Positions 1 to 8,608 of a stretch of DNA of 64,000 nucleotides are shown piece by piece (the first letter of the stretch is position 1; each line of letters opens with the position of its first letter). Source of the stretch: Micromonospora sp. WMMA1363 (GTDB lineage Bacteria; Actinomycetota; Actinomycetes; Mycobacteriales; Micromonosporaceae); assembly GCF_030345795.1 (NCBI RefSeq), contig NZ_JAUALB010000001.1, positions 1,111,001 to 1,175,000 on the forward strand. The letters are read 5' to 3'. The translations under genes and the position numbers were made by a program. The notes under the pieces were generated by a model. The model did not search any database, was not told the DNA's origin, and worked only from the letters and a program-made list of their open reading frames with translations.

Positions 1-1
1 C

Positions 2-658
2 CTCGCCGCCACCCATCCCCAGCGCCCACTTCCGCAGTTCAAACGGATGACCACCGGCGGTGAACTGGTGTCCGAAGCCACCGCCCGGGCCTTCACCGAC
101 CGGTTCGGTGTCCCGCTCGGCAACATGTACGGGATGACCGAGGTCGGCGTCATCGGCACCGACCTGTACGGGCGGCACCGGCCGGCGATCGTTCCCGCCC
201 CCGGCACCGAGGTCCGCGAGGTCGGCGGTGAACTCCGGGTGAACTGCCCCGCCTCACCGTATGTCGGCCTCAGCGACCCGACCCGATGGTCCGACGGTTG
301 GCTGCACACCCGCGACGCCGGCACGGTCGACCCGGACACCGGCCTGGTCACGGTGCGCGGCCGGCTCGACTCGCAGGTCTCAGTGGGCGGCATGAAGGTC
401 GACCTGACCGAGGTCGAGACCGCTGTCGCCGAACTGCCGGGCGTGGCCGCCGCCGTGGTGGTCTGGGACGGCGGCATCACCGCCTACGTGCAGCCGGCCG
501 GGCCGCTGTCGGAGGAGACGCTGGACAAGCTGCTCGCCGAGCGGCTGGCCGGTTACAAACGCCCGCGCACCCTGCGCCTGCTCGATCAGCTGCCCCGCAC
601 CACCACCGGCAAGCTGGTCCGCTCGATCGACGCGCTGCGGACGGCGGGCACGCCGTGA
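2..658 (+). CDS. Adenylate-forming (AMP) ligase, C-terminal part, cut by window edge
   Basis: The frame is open from the first bases, so the start lies outside the window. The visible part is the C-terminal half of an acyl/aryl-AMP ligase of the ANL superfamily, which activates a carboxylate with ATP and passes it to CoA or a carrier protein. Seen: a Y-G-M-T-E motif (A5-like) near the start, W-L-H-T-R-D-A-G (A7-like), V-R-G-R-L-D-S (A8-like), and the C-terminal lysine context R-T-T-T-G-K-L-V-R. The substrate is not readable because the binding-pocket half is missing. Its 3' end overlaps the tail of the convergent phosphopantetheinyl transferase gene by about 70 bp. It probably belongs to the same biosynthetic cluster and may load one of the two carrier proteins just downstream (inference). 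Confidence 0.85.
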   Translation, partial: LAATHPQRPLPQFKRMTTGGELVSEATARAFTDRFGVPLGNMYGMTEVGVIGTDLYGRHRPAIVPAPGTEVREVGGELRVNCPASPYVGLSDPTRWSDGWLHTRDAGTVDPDTGLVTVRGRLDSQVSVGGMKVDLTEVETAVAELPGVAAAVVVWDGGITAYVQPAGPLSEETLDKLLAERLAGYKRPRTLRLLDQLPRTTTGKLVRSIDALRTAGTP

Positions 659-1299
659 CCGGTCCGCTGCACATCCTCGCCGACGACCACCGCCACCTCG
701 CCGCCGACCACCGCCACCGCCAGGACCAGGTCGCCGTCGCACACCGGATGGCCGACCAGCACCCCGGCGGCACCGGGCACCGGGCGCGGCGGACCATCGA
801 CGGGCACCGGCATCCGCCGGCGCAGGCCACCGTCGCGCAGCCCGACGCCAAGCGCCTTGCCGACGGCCTCCTTCGCGGTCCACAGCCGCAGGAAGTCCCG
901 GTTCCGGCCGGCCGCGGGTCGACCGGCGAGCCAGGCCGCCTCGGTCGGGGCGTACCAGCGCCGGGCCAGGTCCAGCGCGGGCAACGGGCGGCACCGCTCG
1001 ACGTCCACGCCGACCGGTCCGCCGGCGCGGACCGCGACCACCACCAGCCCACCGGTGCGGCTGACGCTCACCGGCAGCTCGACCGGCCCGGCGGAACGGC
1101 CCACATCGGACGGCTCGCCGATGCGGACCAGCGGGACCCCGCCGGGCCGGTGCGCCGGAACGAGTTCCGCCTCGGGGCGACCCAGCAGCGCGGCGGCGGC
1201 CCGCCGCAGCAGCCGGCCGGCCGAGGCCGGCCGATCGCCGGTGCCCCCGCCGACCCACACGTACACGGTGTCCCGATCGGGCACCGGTAGCTGGCTCAC
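586..1299 (-). CDS. 4'-phosphopantetheinyl transferase, Sfp type
   Basis: 237 residues with the Sfp/AcpT signature: V-G-V-D-V-E-R around residue 96, and W-T-A-K-E-A-V-G-K-A-L-G around residue 143. These residues bind Mg and CoA. The enzyme family converts apo carrier proteins to the holo form; the two carrier proteins that start 15 bp away on the other strand are the obvious clients (inference). The last ~25 residues run into the convergent AMP-ligase tail and look unconserved. The start is a GTG at 1299; internal GTG codons around 1269 are alternatives. The gap to the divergent gene is too short to hold two promoters, so at least one promoter must lie inside a coding region or a start is annotated too far upstream. 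Confidence 0.85.
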   Translation of the reverse strand: MSQLPVPDRDTVYVWVGGGTGDRPASAGRLLRRAAAALLGRPEAELVPAHRPGGVPLVRIGEPSDVGRSAGPVELPVSVSRTGGLVVVAVRAGGPVGVDVERCRPLPALDLARRWYAPTEAAWLAGRPAAGRNRDFLRLWTAKEAVGKALGVGLRDGGLRRRMPVPVDGPPRPVPGAAGVLVGHPVCDGDLVLAVAVVGGEVAVVVGEDVQRTGHGVPAVRSASIERTSLPVVVRGS

Positions 1300-1314
1300 G
1301 GAAAGAGGTTAACG

Positions 1315-1581
1315 ATGAGAGCCGAGGTCCGCACCTACGTCATCGAGCAGCTGGTCGACATGAACTACGACGTGGAGGAGATCGACGACGACACGACCCT
1401 GGGCCCGTCCGGGGTGGACCTGGAATCCCTCGCCCTCGCCGACCTGGCCGTCCGGATCGAGGACCGGTACGGGCTGACGTTCGCCGACGACGAGTCGGAG
1501 AAGCTGGCCCTGATGACCGTGGGCGAGTTCACCGCGATGGTCGCCGACCGGGTCGCCGGGGCGACGAGCGACCACTCCTGA
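1315..1581 (+). CDS. Acyl/peptidyl carrier protein 1
   Basis: 88 residues, the usual length of a free-standing carrier protein. The phosphopantetheine attachment serine sits in G-V-D-L-E-S-L-A-L around residue 38, followed by the typical acidic helix II. It would carry the growing or starter acyl unit as a thioester for the ketosynthases and ligases downstream. Start ATG has an AAAGAGG ribosome binding site 8-10 bases upstream. The stop overlaps the next start by one base (TGATG), so it is translationally coupled to carrier protein 2. Family assignment is firm; which substrate it carries is unknown. Confidence 0.88.
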   Translation: MRAEVRTYVIEQLVDMNYDVEEIDDDTTLGPSGVDLESLALADLAVRIEDRYGLTFADDESEKLALMTVGEFTAMVADRVAGATSDHS

Positions 1582-1826
1582 TGGCCGATCAGCCCGACCT
1601 GGGGCGAGCCGACCTGGTGACCATGCTCGCCGAACTGACCGACAGACCCGCCACCGACGTGCCCGAGCGGCTCGGCTCGATGGAGCTGGCCTGGCTCGTG
1701 CACCTGGTCGAGCAGCGCTACGACCGGCGGCTCGACCTCACCGACGACCAACTCGCCGGGATCCGCACCGTAGACGATGCCCTGGCGGTCTTCCGGACCT
1801 CGCTGACCGTCGCCGCCGATGGCTGA
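1581..1826 (+). CDS. Acyl/peptidyl carrier protein 2 (divergent)
   Basis: 81 residues with a carrier-protein fold pattern and the attachment serine in R-L-G-S-M-E-L around residue 33; the usual Asp before Ser is replaced by Gly. It differs clearly from carrier protein 1, which suggests that the two carry different intermediates, for instance a starter and an extender (inference). It overlaps the next gene by 8 bp, so both are translated from one operon. Confidence 0.82.
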   Translation: MADQPDLGRADLVTMLAELTDRPATDVPERLGSMELAWLVHLVEQRYDRRLDLTDDQLAGIRTVDDALAVFRTSLTVAADG

Positions 1827-2898
1827 CCGGAGCGGCGTCCAACTCACCGGTGTCCACGCGAGCAGCGCCCTCGGCCGCGGCGCCGAAGCGCAGCTCGCCG
1901 GGGTGCTCGCGGGGATCCCCACGTTCCGGCCGGTACGCCGGTTCGACACCTCCTCCCGCCGAGTCGACGCCGCCGCCACGTTGCCGGAGGTCGGCGACCT
2001 CGCCGACGAACTGGCCGAGGCGGTGGAGGCGGCCTGCCGGGCCGCCGCGCTCGACGCGGGACGCCGCGCCGAGTCGGTCCTGCTGCTCGCGGTGCACGGC
2101 GGGGCGAGGGTCCCGGCGCTGGGCGCCGGCCTCGCCGCCGCCACCGGGTTCCCGGGCGTCCGGACGTACACCACGGCGTGCGTCTCGGCGACCAGCGCGG
2201 TCGCCGACGCGGCGGCGCTGATCGGCCGTGGCGACGTCGAGCGGGCCGTGGTCGCCGCCGGCTACCTGGTCGAACCGGACCAGTACGCGCTCTTCGACGT
2301 CGGCCGGGCCCTCGCCACCGACGCGGCCGTCCGCCCGTTCAGCACCGGCCGTACCGGGCTGCTGCTCGGCGACGCGGTGGCGGCGGTGGTACTGGAGCGG
2401 GCCGGCCGCGCCCGACGGCCGGGCGCGGACCTGCTCGGCTGGGGCCGCGCCGGGGACGCCTTCCACCCGTGTCAACCGGATCCGACCGGGCGCGGGCTGG
2501 CCCGCGCGGTCACCGCCGCGCTGCGCCGGGCCGGGCTGGCGCCGGATGAGGTCGGATATCTCAACGCCAACGCCACCGGTACCGGGTACAGCGACGCAGC
2601 CGAGGCCGCGGCGCTGCGGGCCGCGCTCGGACCGGCGGCGGCGCGGACCCCGGTCAGTTCCACCAAGGCGCTGCACGGGCACGCCCTGGAGGCATCCGGC
2701 CTGCTGGAACTCGTGGTCACCGTGCTGGCGCTGCAACACGGCGACCTACCGGTCAACGCCGGTTGGCTCGGCGCCGACCCGGACTGCCCTCTGGACGTCA
2801 TCCGGGACACGCCCCGCAAGCCGGCCACCCGCTACGCGCTCACCCTCAACTCCGCGTTCGGCGGCGCCAACACCGCCCTGCTGGTGGGTGCCGGATGA
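1819..2898 (+). CDS. Beta-ketoacyl synthase homologue with Cys-Asn-His active site
   Basis: 359 residues, short for a KAS I/II type ketosynthase (about 410). The nucleophile Cys121 lies in T-A-C-V-S-A-T-S and the second histidine (H288) in K-A-L-H-G-H. The first catalytic histidine, normally in N-A-H-G-T-G-T, is Asn251 (N-A-N-A-T-G-T). A Cys-His-Asn set is normal for FabH and chalcone-synthase types but in a different arrangement, so chemistry may be altered: decarboxylative condensation may be impaired, or the protein may act as an acyltransferase. It is followed at a 4-bp overlap by a small ketosynthase-like protein, which recalls KS/chain-length-factor pairs. Start ATG 1819 lies inside the end of carrier protein 2. 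Confidence 0.85.
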   Translation: MADRSGVQLTGVHASSALGRGAEAQLAGVLAGIPTFRPVRRFDTSSRRVDAAATLPEVGDLADELAEAVEAACRAAALDAGRRAESVLLLAVHGGARVPALGAGLAAATGFPGVRTYTTACVSATSAVADAAALIGRGDVERAVVAAGYLVEPDQYALFDVGRALATDAAVRPFSTGRTGLLLGDAVAAVVLERAGRARRPGADLLGWGRAGDAFHPCQPDPTGRGLARAVTAALRRAGLAPDEVGYLNANATGTGYSDAAEAAALRAALGPAAARTPVSSTKALHGHALEASGLLELVVTVLALQHGDLPVNAGWLGADPDCPLDVIRDTPRKPATRYALTLNSAFGGANTALLVGAG

Positions 2899-3413
2899 CC
2901 GGCGACGGCAGGGTGACCGTGCTCGCCGAGGCGGCCTGGCCGGAGCCGGGGGACGGCGCGCCACCGCCGCTGCCGGGCTTCGTCCACTCGGCCTTCAACC
3001 CGCTGGTCGCGGCAGCCGCCGACCGGTGCCTGACCCGGGCGTACGGGCGGGCACCGGCCCCGGACGGGGCGCGGACGGCGGTCGTGCTGGTCAGCGTGAG
3101 CGGTGACGAGGCCAGCGCGGCGCACGTGCGCGCCACAGTCGCCGGCGGCGGGCGTCCCGGACCGCTGTTCTTCTTCCAGTCGGTGCCGAACGCCGTGGCC
3201 GGCCACGTTGCCGCCCGCTGGGGGCTCGGCGGGCCGGTGGTCTGTGTCGCACCGACCGGCGACCCGCGCGCGGCGGGGTTCGCCGAGGCCGACCTGCTGT
3301 TGCACGACGGCGACGCCGACGCGGCGTTGCTGGTCCTGATCGATGAGGCACCGGACGACGGCGGTGCGGTCGCGGCCGTCGCGGTGCTGCTGGGGGGAGG
3401 AGACCGACCATGA
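2895..3413 (+). CDS. Small ketosynthase-N-terminal-like protein
   Basis: 172 residues with a stretch, F-F-F-Q-S-V-P-N-A-V-A-G-H, that matches my knowledge of the Ketoacyl-synt_2 family (N-terminal ketosynthase-like domain seen in aryl-polyene and related clusters). No catalytic Cys or His pair is visible, so it is probably a non-catalytic partner of the preceding ketosynthase or a structural subunit (inference). Starts by ATGA overlap with the ketosynthase gene and ends by ATGA overlap with the AMP ligase. A very strong purine-rich GGGGGGAGGAG near its 3' end serves the next gene. Confidence 0.65.
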   Translation: MTGDGRVTVLAEAAWPEPGDGAPPPLPGFVHSAFNPLVAAAADRCLTRAYGRAPAPDGARTAVVLVSVSGDEASAAHVRATVAGGGRPGPLFFFQSVPNAVAGHVAARWGLGGPVVCVAPTGDPRAAGFAEADLLLHDGDADAALLVLIDEAPDDGGAVAAVAVLLGGGDRP

Positions 3414-5026
3414 GGACCAGGGGACTGCGCGGCGCGCTAGCCGCCGACGACCGGATCGGCGCCGGCAACGTGCTGGCCCGGGTGCTGGCGCACGGCGCCG
3501 ACCCGGACGGGCCCGGACTGACGTTCGACACCGCCGTCGACGGGCACCCGGCGGAGACGCCGCTGACGTTGGGACAGCTCGACGAGCGGGTAGCGGCCCG
3601 GGCCGCCTGGCTGCACCAGCGCGGCATCGCCCCCCGCGACCCGGTGGCGGTCTGGGCCACCGCCGCGGCCGACATGATGCTGACGTTCCTGGCGTTGACC
3701 CGGCTCGGCGCGATCCCGGCGTTGCTCAACGGCAAGCTGCGTCCGGAGATCGCCGCCGAGTACATCCGCCGGCTGCGTGGCGTCGCGGTGCTCGCCGACG
3801 ACGCCCACACGGCGCTGCTCGCCGAGCACGACCTCGGTGTGCCGCTGCTCGGTACGCCCGCCGAGGCGGGCACCGGCGACCCGGCCGCCGCCCCCGCCCA
3901 CTACCGGCACCACCCGGACGATCCGATCGTCATCACCCACACCTCGGGCACGACCGGGGTGCCGAAGGCGGTGCTGCACTCGCACGCCAGCCTGTTCGCC
4001 GCGACGCGGCACCTGCTGAGCATGCCGCAGGCCCAGGGCACCAGCCGGATCCTCAACGCGTTGCCCGCCCCGCACACCGCCACCGTGCTCATGGTCAACC
4101 AGGCCCTCGGTAACCGGGCGGAGATGTTCCTCCTGTCCGACCAGGGCGGTGAGCGGGTGCTCGACGCGATCCAGCGGTGGCGCCCGGACGGGGTGTTCGG
4201 CTTCTCCGTCACCTGGGCGGAACTGGCCCGGTTCGATCTGTCCGGGTACGACCTGGACTCGGTGCGGCTGTGGTTCAACACGGGCGACTCGTCGCATGAG
4301 CCGCACATCCGGCGCCTCGTGGCGGTCGGATCCAGGGACGTGGTCACCCACGAGGGGATCACGCGGGTTCCCGGGTCGGTGTTCATCGACGGGCTCGGTT
4401 CCTCCGAGATGGGGCACTCGATATTCCACGTCACACACACCCGCGACACCGACCGGTACGGGCGGTGCATCGGCCGCCCGTACCGGTTCGCGAAGGTCGC
4501 GGTGCTGGACGCGGGCGGCGAACCGGTGCCCATCGGCGAGGTGGGGTGGCTGGGTGTCGACTCACCGTCGTTGTTCCGGGCCTACTGGAACGACTCGGCG
4601 ACGACGTACCGGTTCCGGCAGCGTGGCTGGTACCTGACCGGAGACCTGGTGTACGCCGACGCCGACGGGCGCTACTACCACGTGGACCGGTCGGTCGACT
4701 CGGTCGACGCCGGCGGTGGGAAGCGGTTCTACACGGCGTTGTCCGAGGAGCGGATCCTCGCCGCGTGCCCCGACGTCACCGACTGCACCGTGGTGATCCT
4801 CAAGGAGCCTGCCGGGATCGTCACCGACGTCCTGCTGGAGTTGGCGGCCGGCGCGGACGAGACCGAGGACCGCACCGCGCGGGTACGGGCGGCGCTCGGC
4901 GTCGACGTCGGGGTGACCCTGCGCCGGGTGGTACCGGTCCGCGCCGACGACATGCCGGTCACCGTCACCGGCAAGGTCCGCAAGGTCGCTTTGCGCGAGC
5001 GCTACCTGACCGAGGTGGCCCCGTGA
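3410..5026 (+). CDS. Class I adenylate-forming ligase (AMP-dependent synthetase)
   Basis: 538 residues. ATP-binding P-loop T-H-T-S-G-T-T-G-V-P-K at about residue 180, G-L-G-S-S-E-M (A5) at about 330, W-Y-L-T-G-D-L (A7) at about 405, and catalytic lysine in V-T-G-K-V-R-K near 524. It activates a carboxylic acid as the acyl-adenylate and most likely loads it on one of the carrier proteins. The hydroxymandelate-derived acid from the HmaS pathway is a candidate substrate (inference only). Strong ribosome binding site. Its stop TGA is shared with the first GTG of the 59-bp tandem repeat, so it is coupled to the repeat mini-ORFs. Confidence 0.88.
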   Translation: MRTRGLRGALAADDRIGAGNVLARVLAHGADPDGPGLTFDTAVDGHPAETPLTLGQLDERVAARAAWLHQRGIAPRDPVAVWATAAADMMLTFLALTRLGAIPALLNGKLRPEIAAEYIRRLRGVAVLADDAHTALLAEHDLGVPLLGTPAEAGTGDPAAAPAHYRHHPDDPIVITHTSGTTGVPKAVLHSHASLFAATRHLLSMPQAQGTSRILNALPAPHTATVLMVNQALGNRAEMFLLSDQGGERVLDAIQRWRPDGVFGFSVTWAELARFDLSGYDLDSVRLWFNTGDSSHEPHIRRLVAVGSRDVVTHEGITRVPGSVFIDGLGSSEMGHSIFHVTHTRDTDRYGRCIGRPYRFAKVAVLDAGGEPVPIGEVGWLGVDSPSLFRAYWNDSATTYRFRQRGWYLTGDLVYADADGRYYHVDRSVDSVDAGGGKRFYTALSEERILAACPDVTDCTVVILKEPAGIVTDVLLELAAGADETEDRTARVRAALGVDVGVTLRRVVPVRADDMPVTVTGKVRKVALRERYLTEVAP

Positions 5027-5258
5027 GCGCGAGGAGTGAGCCGGGGTTGCGAGCCCCGCAGTCGCGAACCGGGGAGCTGCCGTGAGCGCGAGGAGTGAGC
5101 CGGGGTTGCGAGCCCCGCAGTCGCGAACCGGGGAGCTGCCGTGAGCGCGAGGAGTGAGCCGGGGTTGCGAGCCCCGCAGTCGCGAACCGGGGAGCTGCCG
5201 TGAGCGCGAGGAGTGAGCCGGGGTTGCGAGCCCCGCAGTCGCGAACCGAGGAACTGCC
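5023..5258 (+). repeat. Four tandem 59-bp repeats, each a coupled 20-codon mini-ORF
   Basis: Units start at 5023, 5082, 5141 and 5200; the first three are identical and the fourth differs near its end (GAGGAACTGCC instead of GGGGAGCTGCC). Each unit starts GTGAGCGCGAGGAGTGAG, reads 20 codons and stops with a TGA that overlaps the GTG of the next unit, and each carries a purine-rich ribosome binding site just before that GTG. The last unit hands over to the ketosynthase start at 5259, which begins with the same GTGAGCGC. A GGGG/CCCC hairpin lies in each unit. From memory, related sequences are dispersed repeats in Micromonosporaceae; this needs a genome search. Confidence 0.9.
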
Positions 5259-6496
5259 GTGAGCGCCGTCATCACCGGGATGGGCCTGTTCACCCCGGTG
5301 GGACGCGGCGTCGAGGCCACCTTCGACGCGTTGTGTCGCGGACGTTCGGGCCTGGTCCGCCCGCCCGGGGCCACCCCGCCGCGGGTTCGTTGGAGGTGGC
5401 CGGGGTGCTGCCGGAGGTCGACCCGCGGACGGTGGCGTCCGGGCCGGACACCCGGGTGCTCGACCGGATCGTGGTGCTGGCGCTGCTCACCGCCGCCGAC
5501 GCGCTCGCCGACGCCGGCATCGAGGTGGGCCGGAACGTGTCCGCCGAGCGGACGGCGGTGATCGTCGGAGGGGTCGGCGGGATGGCCACGCTGGAGACCC
5601 AGGTGCTGGCCCGGGCCGCCCGGGGCCGGGCCGCCGTCAGCCCGTACCTGCTGACCGGGATCCTGCCGAACATGCCGTCGGCGCGGATCGCGATCCGCCA
5701 CGGCATCCGGGGCTACAGTTCATCGGTCGGCACCGCCTGCGCCTCCGGCGCGCAGGCCGTCGCCGACGCGGTGCGGCTGATCCGGGCGGGCGAGGCCGAC
5801 GTGGTGCTCTGCGGAGCCAGCGAGGCACCACTGTTCCCCACCTTCGCCGACACCTTCGGCAACGCGCGGGCCCTCGCCCGGGGTTGGGACGACCCGACGG
5901 CGGCGAGCCGCCCGTTCGACGCCCGCCGCAACGGGTTCGTGCTCGCCGAGGGGGCGGCGCTGCTGGTGCTGGAGCGGGCCGAGCACGCCGCGGCGCGCGG
6001 CGCCAGCGGGTACGCCGAGGTCGTCGGCTACGGCGTGACGACGGACGCGTACCATCCGACCACCCCGCGGCCGGACGGCGCAGGCGCAGCCGAGTGCATG
6101 CGGCGGGCCCTGGCCAACGGCGGGGTGCCGGCGGCGCGGATCGGCTACGTCAACGCGCACGGCACCGGCACCAAGCTCGGCGACACCGCCGAGACCACCG
6201 CGCTGGCGGAGGTGTTCGGCGAGCACGGCGTTCCGGTCAGCTCCACCAAGGCGCTCACCGGTCACCTGCTCGGGGCCTCCGGCGCGCTGGAGACGGCGGC
6301 CACCGCGCTGGCGCTCGGGCGGGGCCTGCTCCCGCCCACCTGGAACCTCGACGACCCCGATCCGGCCTGCCCGGCCGACCACATCCGCAAGGAATCCCGG
6401 GCGACCGAGACCGGGTACGCGCTGACCAACTCCTTTGGCTTCGGTGGCCAGAACGTGAGCCTGCTGCTCGCGCGGGGCGCCCGGCCGAGGGGGTGA
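5259..6496 (+). CDS. Beta-ketoacyl-ACP synthase (KAS II-like), one-base frameshift
   Basis: Reads M-S-A-V-I-T-G-M-G from GTG 5259 and continues in another frame from about 5378; one missing base, best placed in the C run 5374-5377, restores a 412-residue ketosynthase of normal length. The full triad is present: Cys in T-A-C-A-S-G (~161), His in N-A-H-G-T-G-T (~301) and His in T-G-H-L-L-G-A-S-G (~336). It would condense carrier-bound acyl units by decarboxylative Claisen chemistry. The single indel in a homopolymer resembles several others in this window, so sequencing error is more likely than a real pseudogene. Start is coupled to the last repeat unit. Confidence 0.85.
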
Positions 6497-6566
6497 CGCG
6501 GCGCACGACCCGCGGGCGCGAAACGACCGTACGGCAGTCACGGAAGGAACCGGGAAGGGCTGGCAC

Positions 6567-7679
6567 ATGGACATCCGTGGGATAGACCACATCGAACTCT
6601 ACGTGGGGGACGCCCGACAGGCGGCTTTCTACTTCGGCCGGGCGGTGGGCCTGCACCTGTGCGGTCAGGGCGGCCCGGAGACCGGGTTGGCCGGGCAGCG
6701 TTCGCTGCTGTTGCGACACGCCGACATTCGCCTGGTGCTCACCTCCGGGCTGGCCGCCGACCACCCGGCGACGCGGTACGTGCTGCGGCACGGCGACGGT
6801 GTCGCCGTGGTCGCGCTGGAGGTCGGCGACGCCGCCGGGGCGTACGCCGAGCTGGTGGCCCGGGGGGCGACCGGGGCGCTGCCGCCGACCACCGTGGGCG
6901 ACGCGGACGCCGAGGTCGTCGTCGCCGAGGTGGGCGGGTTCGGCGACGTGCGGCACCGGCTGGTCGAACGGCGGGGGGACCGGGAGGCGTTCCTGCCGGG
7001 TCTGGTGGAGATGCTGCCACCGGAGGACGATTCCGACGAGAAGCTGCTCACCGAGATCGACCACCTGGCGGTGTGCGTGCCGGCCGGGCAGCTCGCCGGG
7101 GCGGTCCGGCTGTACCGGGAGGTGTTCGGCTTCGCGGAGATCTTCCACGAGCGCGTCGAGATCGGCGGCCAAGCGATGAACTCCACCGTCGTGCAGAGCC
7201 CATCCGGGCGGGTGACACTGGTGCTGCTGGAGCCCGACAGCAGCGGGCAGGCGGGGCAGATCGACGCCTTCCTCGACCAGCACTCCGGGGCTGGGGTACA
7301 GCACCTCGGGCTGCGCACCGACGACATTGTCGGCGCGGTGGAGACGCTGCACCGGCGCGGGGTGCGCTTCGCCGGCACCCCCACCAGCTACTACGACGCG
7401 CTGGAGGCCCGGGTCGGCCGGGTCGACGCGCCGCTGGAGCGGCTACGCGAGCTGGGGGTGCTGGTCGACCGCGATCACGCGGGCCAGCTACTGCAGATCT
7501 TCACCGAGTCCATGCACGTGCGCCGGACGCTCTTCCTGGAGCTGATCGAGCGGCGCGGGGCGCGGACCTTCGGCAGCGGCAACATCAAGGCGCTCTACGA
7601 GGCCAAGGAACGGGAGCTGGCCGCGGCGGGGGCGACCCCCGCCGCCGCGGCCACCACCGGACAGGGGGTGACGGCGTGA
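6567..7679 (+). CDS. hmaS: 4-hydroxymandelate synthase
   Basis: 370 residues, two VOC domains as in 4-hydroxyphenylpyruvate dioxygenase. Fe ligands are read as H166, H246 and E325; the spacings of 80 and 79 match HmaS of glycopeptide producers as I remember it. Diagnostic positions favour HmaS over HPPD: the sheet that reads P-I-N-E-P in HPPD reads V-L-L-E-P-D here, and the segment Q-A-M-N-S-T-V-V-Q-S is HmaS-like. The enzyme converts 4-hydroxyphenylpyruvate and O2 to 4-hydroxymandelate, first step of 4-hydroxyphenylglycine formation. Partner genes Hmo and HpgT are at 21-23.6 kb. Stop overlaps the next start (GTGA). Confidence 0.85.
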   Translation: MDIRGIDHIELYVGDARQAAFYFGRAVGLHLCGQGGPETGLAGQRSLLLRHADIRLVLTSGLAADHPATRYVLRHGDGVAVVALEVGDAAGAYAELVARGATGALPPTTVGDADAEVVVAEVGGFGDVRHRLVERRGDREAFLPGLVEMLPPEDDSDEKLLTEIDHLAVCVPAGQLAGAVRLYREVFGFAEIFHERVEIGGQAMNSTVVQSPSGRVTLVLLEPDSSGQAGQIDAFLDQHSGAGVQHLGLRTDDIVGAVETLHRRGVRFAGTPTSYYDALEARVGRVDAPLERLRELGVLVDRDHAGQLLQIFTESMHVRRTLFLELIERRGARTFGSGNIKALYEAKERELAAAGATPAAAATTGQGVTA

Positions 7680-8605
7680 CCAGCACCGAGTGCGAACCGA
7701 CGCTGACCGCCGAGGAGGAGGCGCTGCTCCCGTCCGACGAGGACGTGGCGTTCTACGCCGAACACGGCTGGTACCTGTCGAAGAAGCTGCTCCCGGACGC
7801 CGAGGTGGACGCCCTGGCGGCGGCCGCCGACCGGTACTACACCGGCGAGCGGGACCGCCGCCTGCCGGTCCGCCCGCCGAAGCTCGCCTACTGGGAGCCG
7901 GCGAAGGGGGAGGTGCAGCGGCACAACGACTACGTCCACTACGAACACGACGGCATCGGCGCGATCCTGCGCAAGCCACTGATCGGGGCGGTCGCCGCCC
8001 GGCTGGCGCAGGCCGACGAGATCCGTGTCTTCCAGTCCACGCTCATCCACAAGCCGCCGATCGACGCGGAGCCATCCAACATCGTGCCCTGGCACTTCGA
8101 CAAGCACTACTGGGCGTCGTCGTCGTCGGAGCGGATGCTCACCGCGTTCATCCCCTTCCACGACTGCGGTGCGGAGATGGGCACCATCACGATGGTGGAC
8201 GGCTCGCACCGCTGGCGTGAGGTCGGGGCCGACGACACCGTGGTGCGGCACTTCGCCGAACGTGACCGTGAGCAGCTGGAGGAGATGTTGGTCCGCAACG
8301 CCGCGTACAACGGCGCCGCGGTCCGCAAGGTTCCGATGGTGATCCCCAAGGGACACCTGAGTTTCCACCACTGCCGCACCTACCACGGCAGCGGCGCGAA
8401 CGTCAGCGGACGCCCCCGCCGGGCGATCTCGCTGCACCTGCAGGACGGCGGCAACGCCTGGCGGGCCTACCCGCTCTCCGACGGCACACTCGCCGCCTAC
8501 AACCACGACGTGCTGGTCCGCCGCACCCGAGACGGGCGGCCGGACTACGCGGACCCCGAATACTGCCCGGTCATCTGGCGCCACCACGCCCAGCAGGGAG
8601 GCTGA
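7676..8605 (+). CDS. Phytanoyl-CoA dioxygenase family Fe(II)/2-oxoglutarate oxygenase
   Basis: 309 residues from GTG 7676. The iron facial triad is visible as H140-x-D142 (W-H-F-D-K) and H237 (Y-H-G-S), followed by an Arg-rich stretch (P-R-R-A-I-S) expected to bind 2-oxoglutarate. Members hydroxylate or desaturate amino acids and acyl thioesters in natural product pathways. Overlaps hmaS by GTGA, and the DUF3050 gene follows 3 bp later, so the two oxidases are co-translated and may act on the same intermediate (inference). Substrate not predictable from sequence alone. Confidence 0.85.
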   Translation: MTSTECEPTLTAEEEALLPSDEDVAFYAEHGWYLSKKLLPDAEVDALAAAADRYYTGERDRRLPVRPPKLAYWEPAKGEVQRHNDYVHYEHDGIGAILRKPLIGAVAARLAQADEIRVFQSTLIHKPPIDAEPSNIVPWHFDKHYWASSSSERMLTAFIPFHDCGAEMGTITMVDGSHRWREVGADDTVVRHFAERDREQLEEMLVRNAAYNGAAVRKVPMVIPKGHLSFHHCRTYHGSGANVSGRPRRAISLHLQDGGNAWRAYPLSDGTLAAYNHDVLVRRTRDGRPDYADPEYCPVIWRHHAQQGG

Positions 8606-8608
8606 ATC

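Noticed and set aside
286..1290. A 334-residue plus-strand frame opposite the PPTase
   Set aside because: Shadow of the AMP ligase and PPTase genes; residues are Arg/His/Pro-rich without motifs.
5023..5258. CRISPR array
   Set aside because: The four 59-bp units are directly abutting with no spacers, and no cas genes are present.
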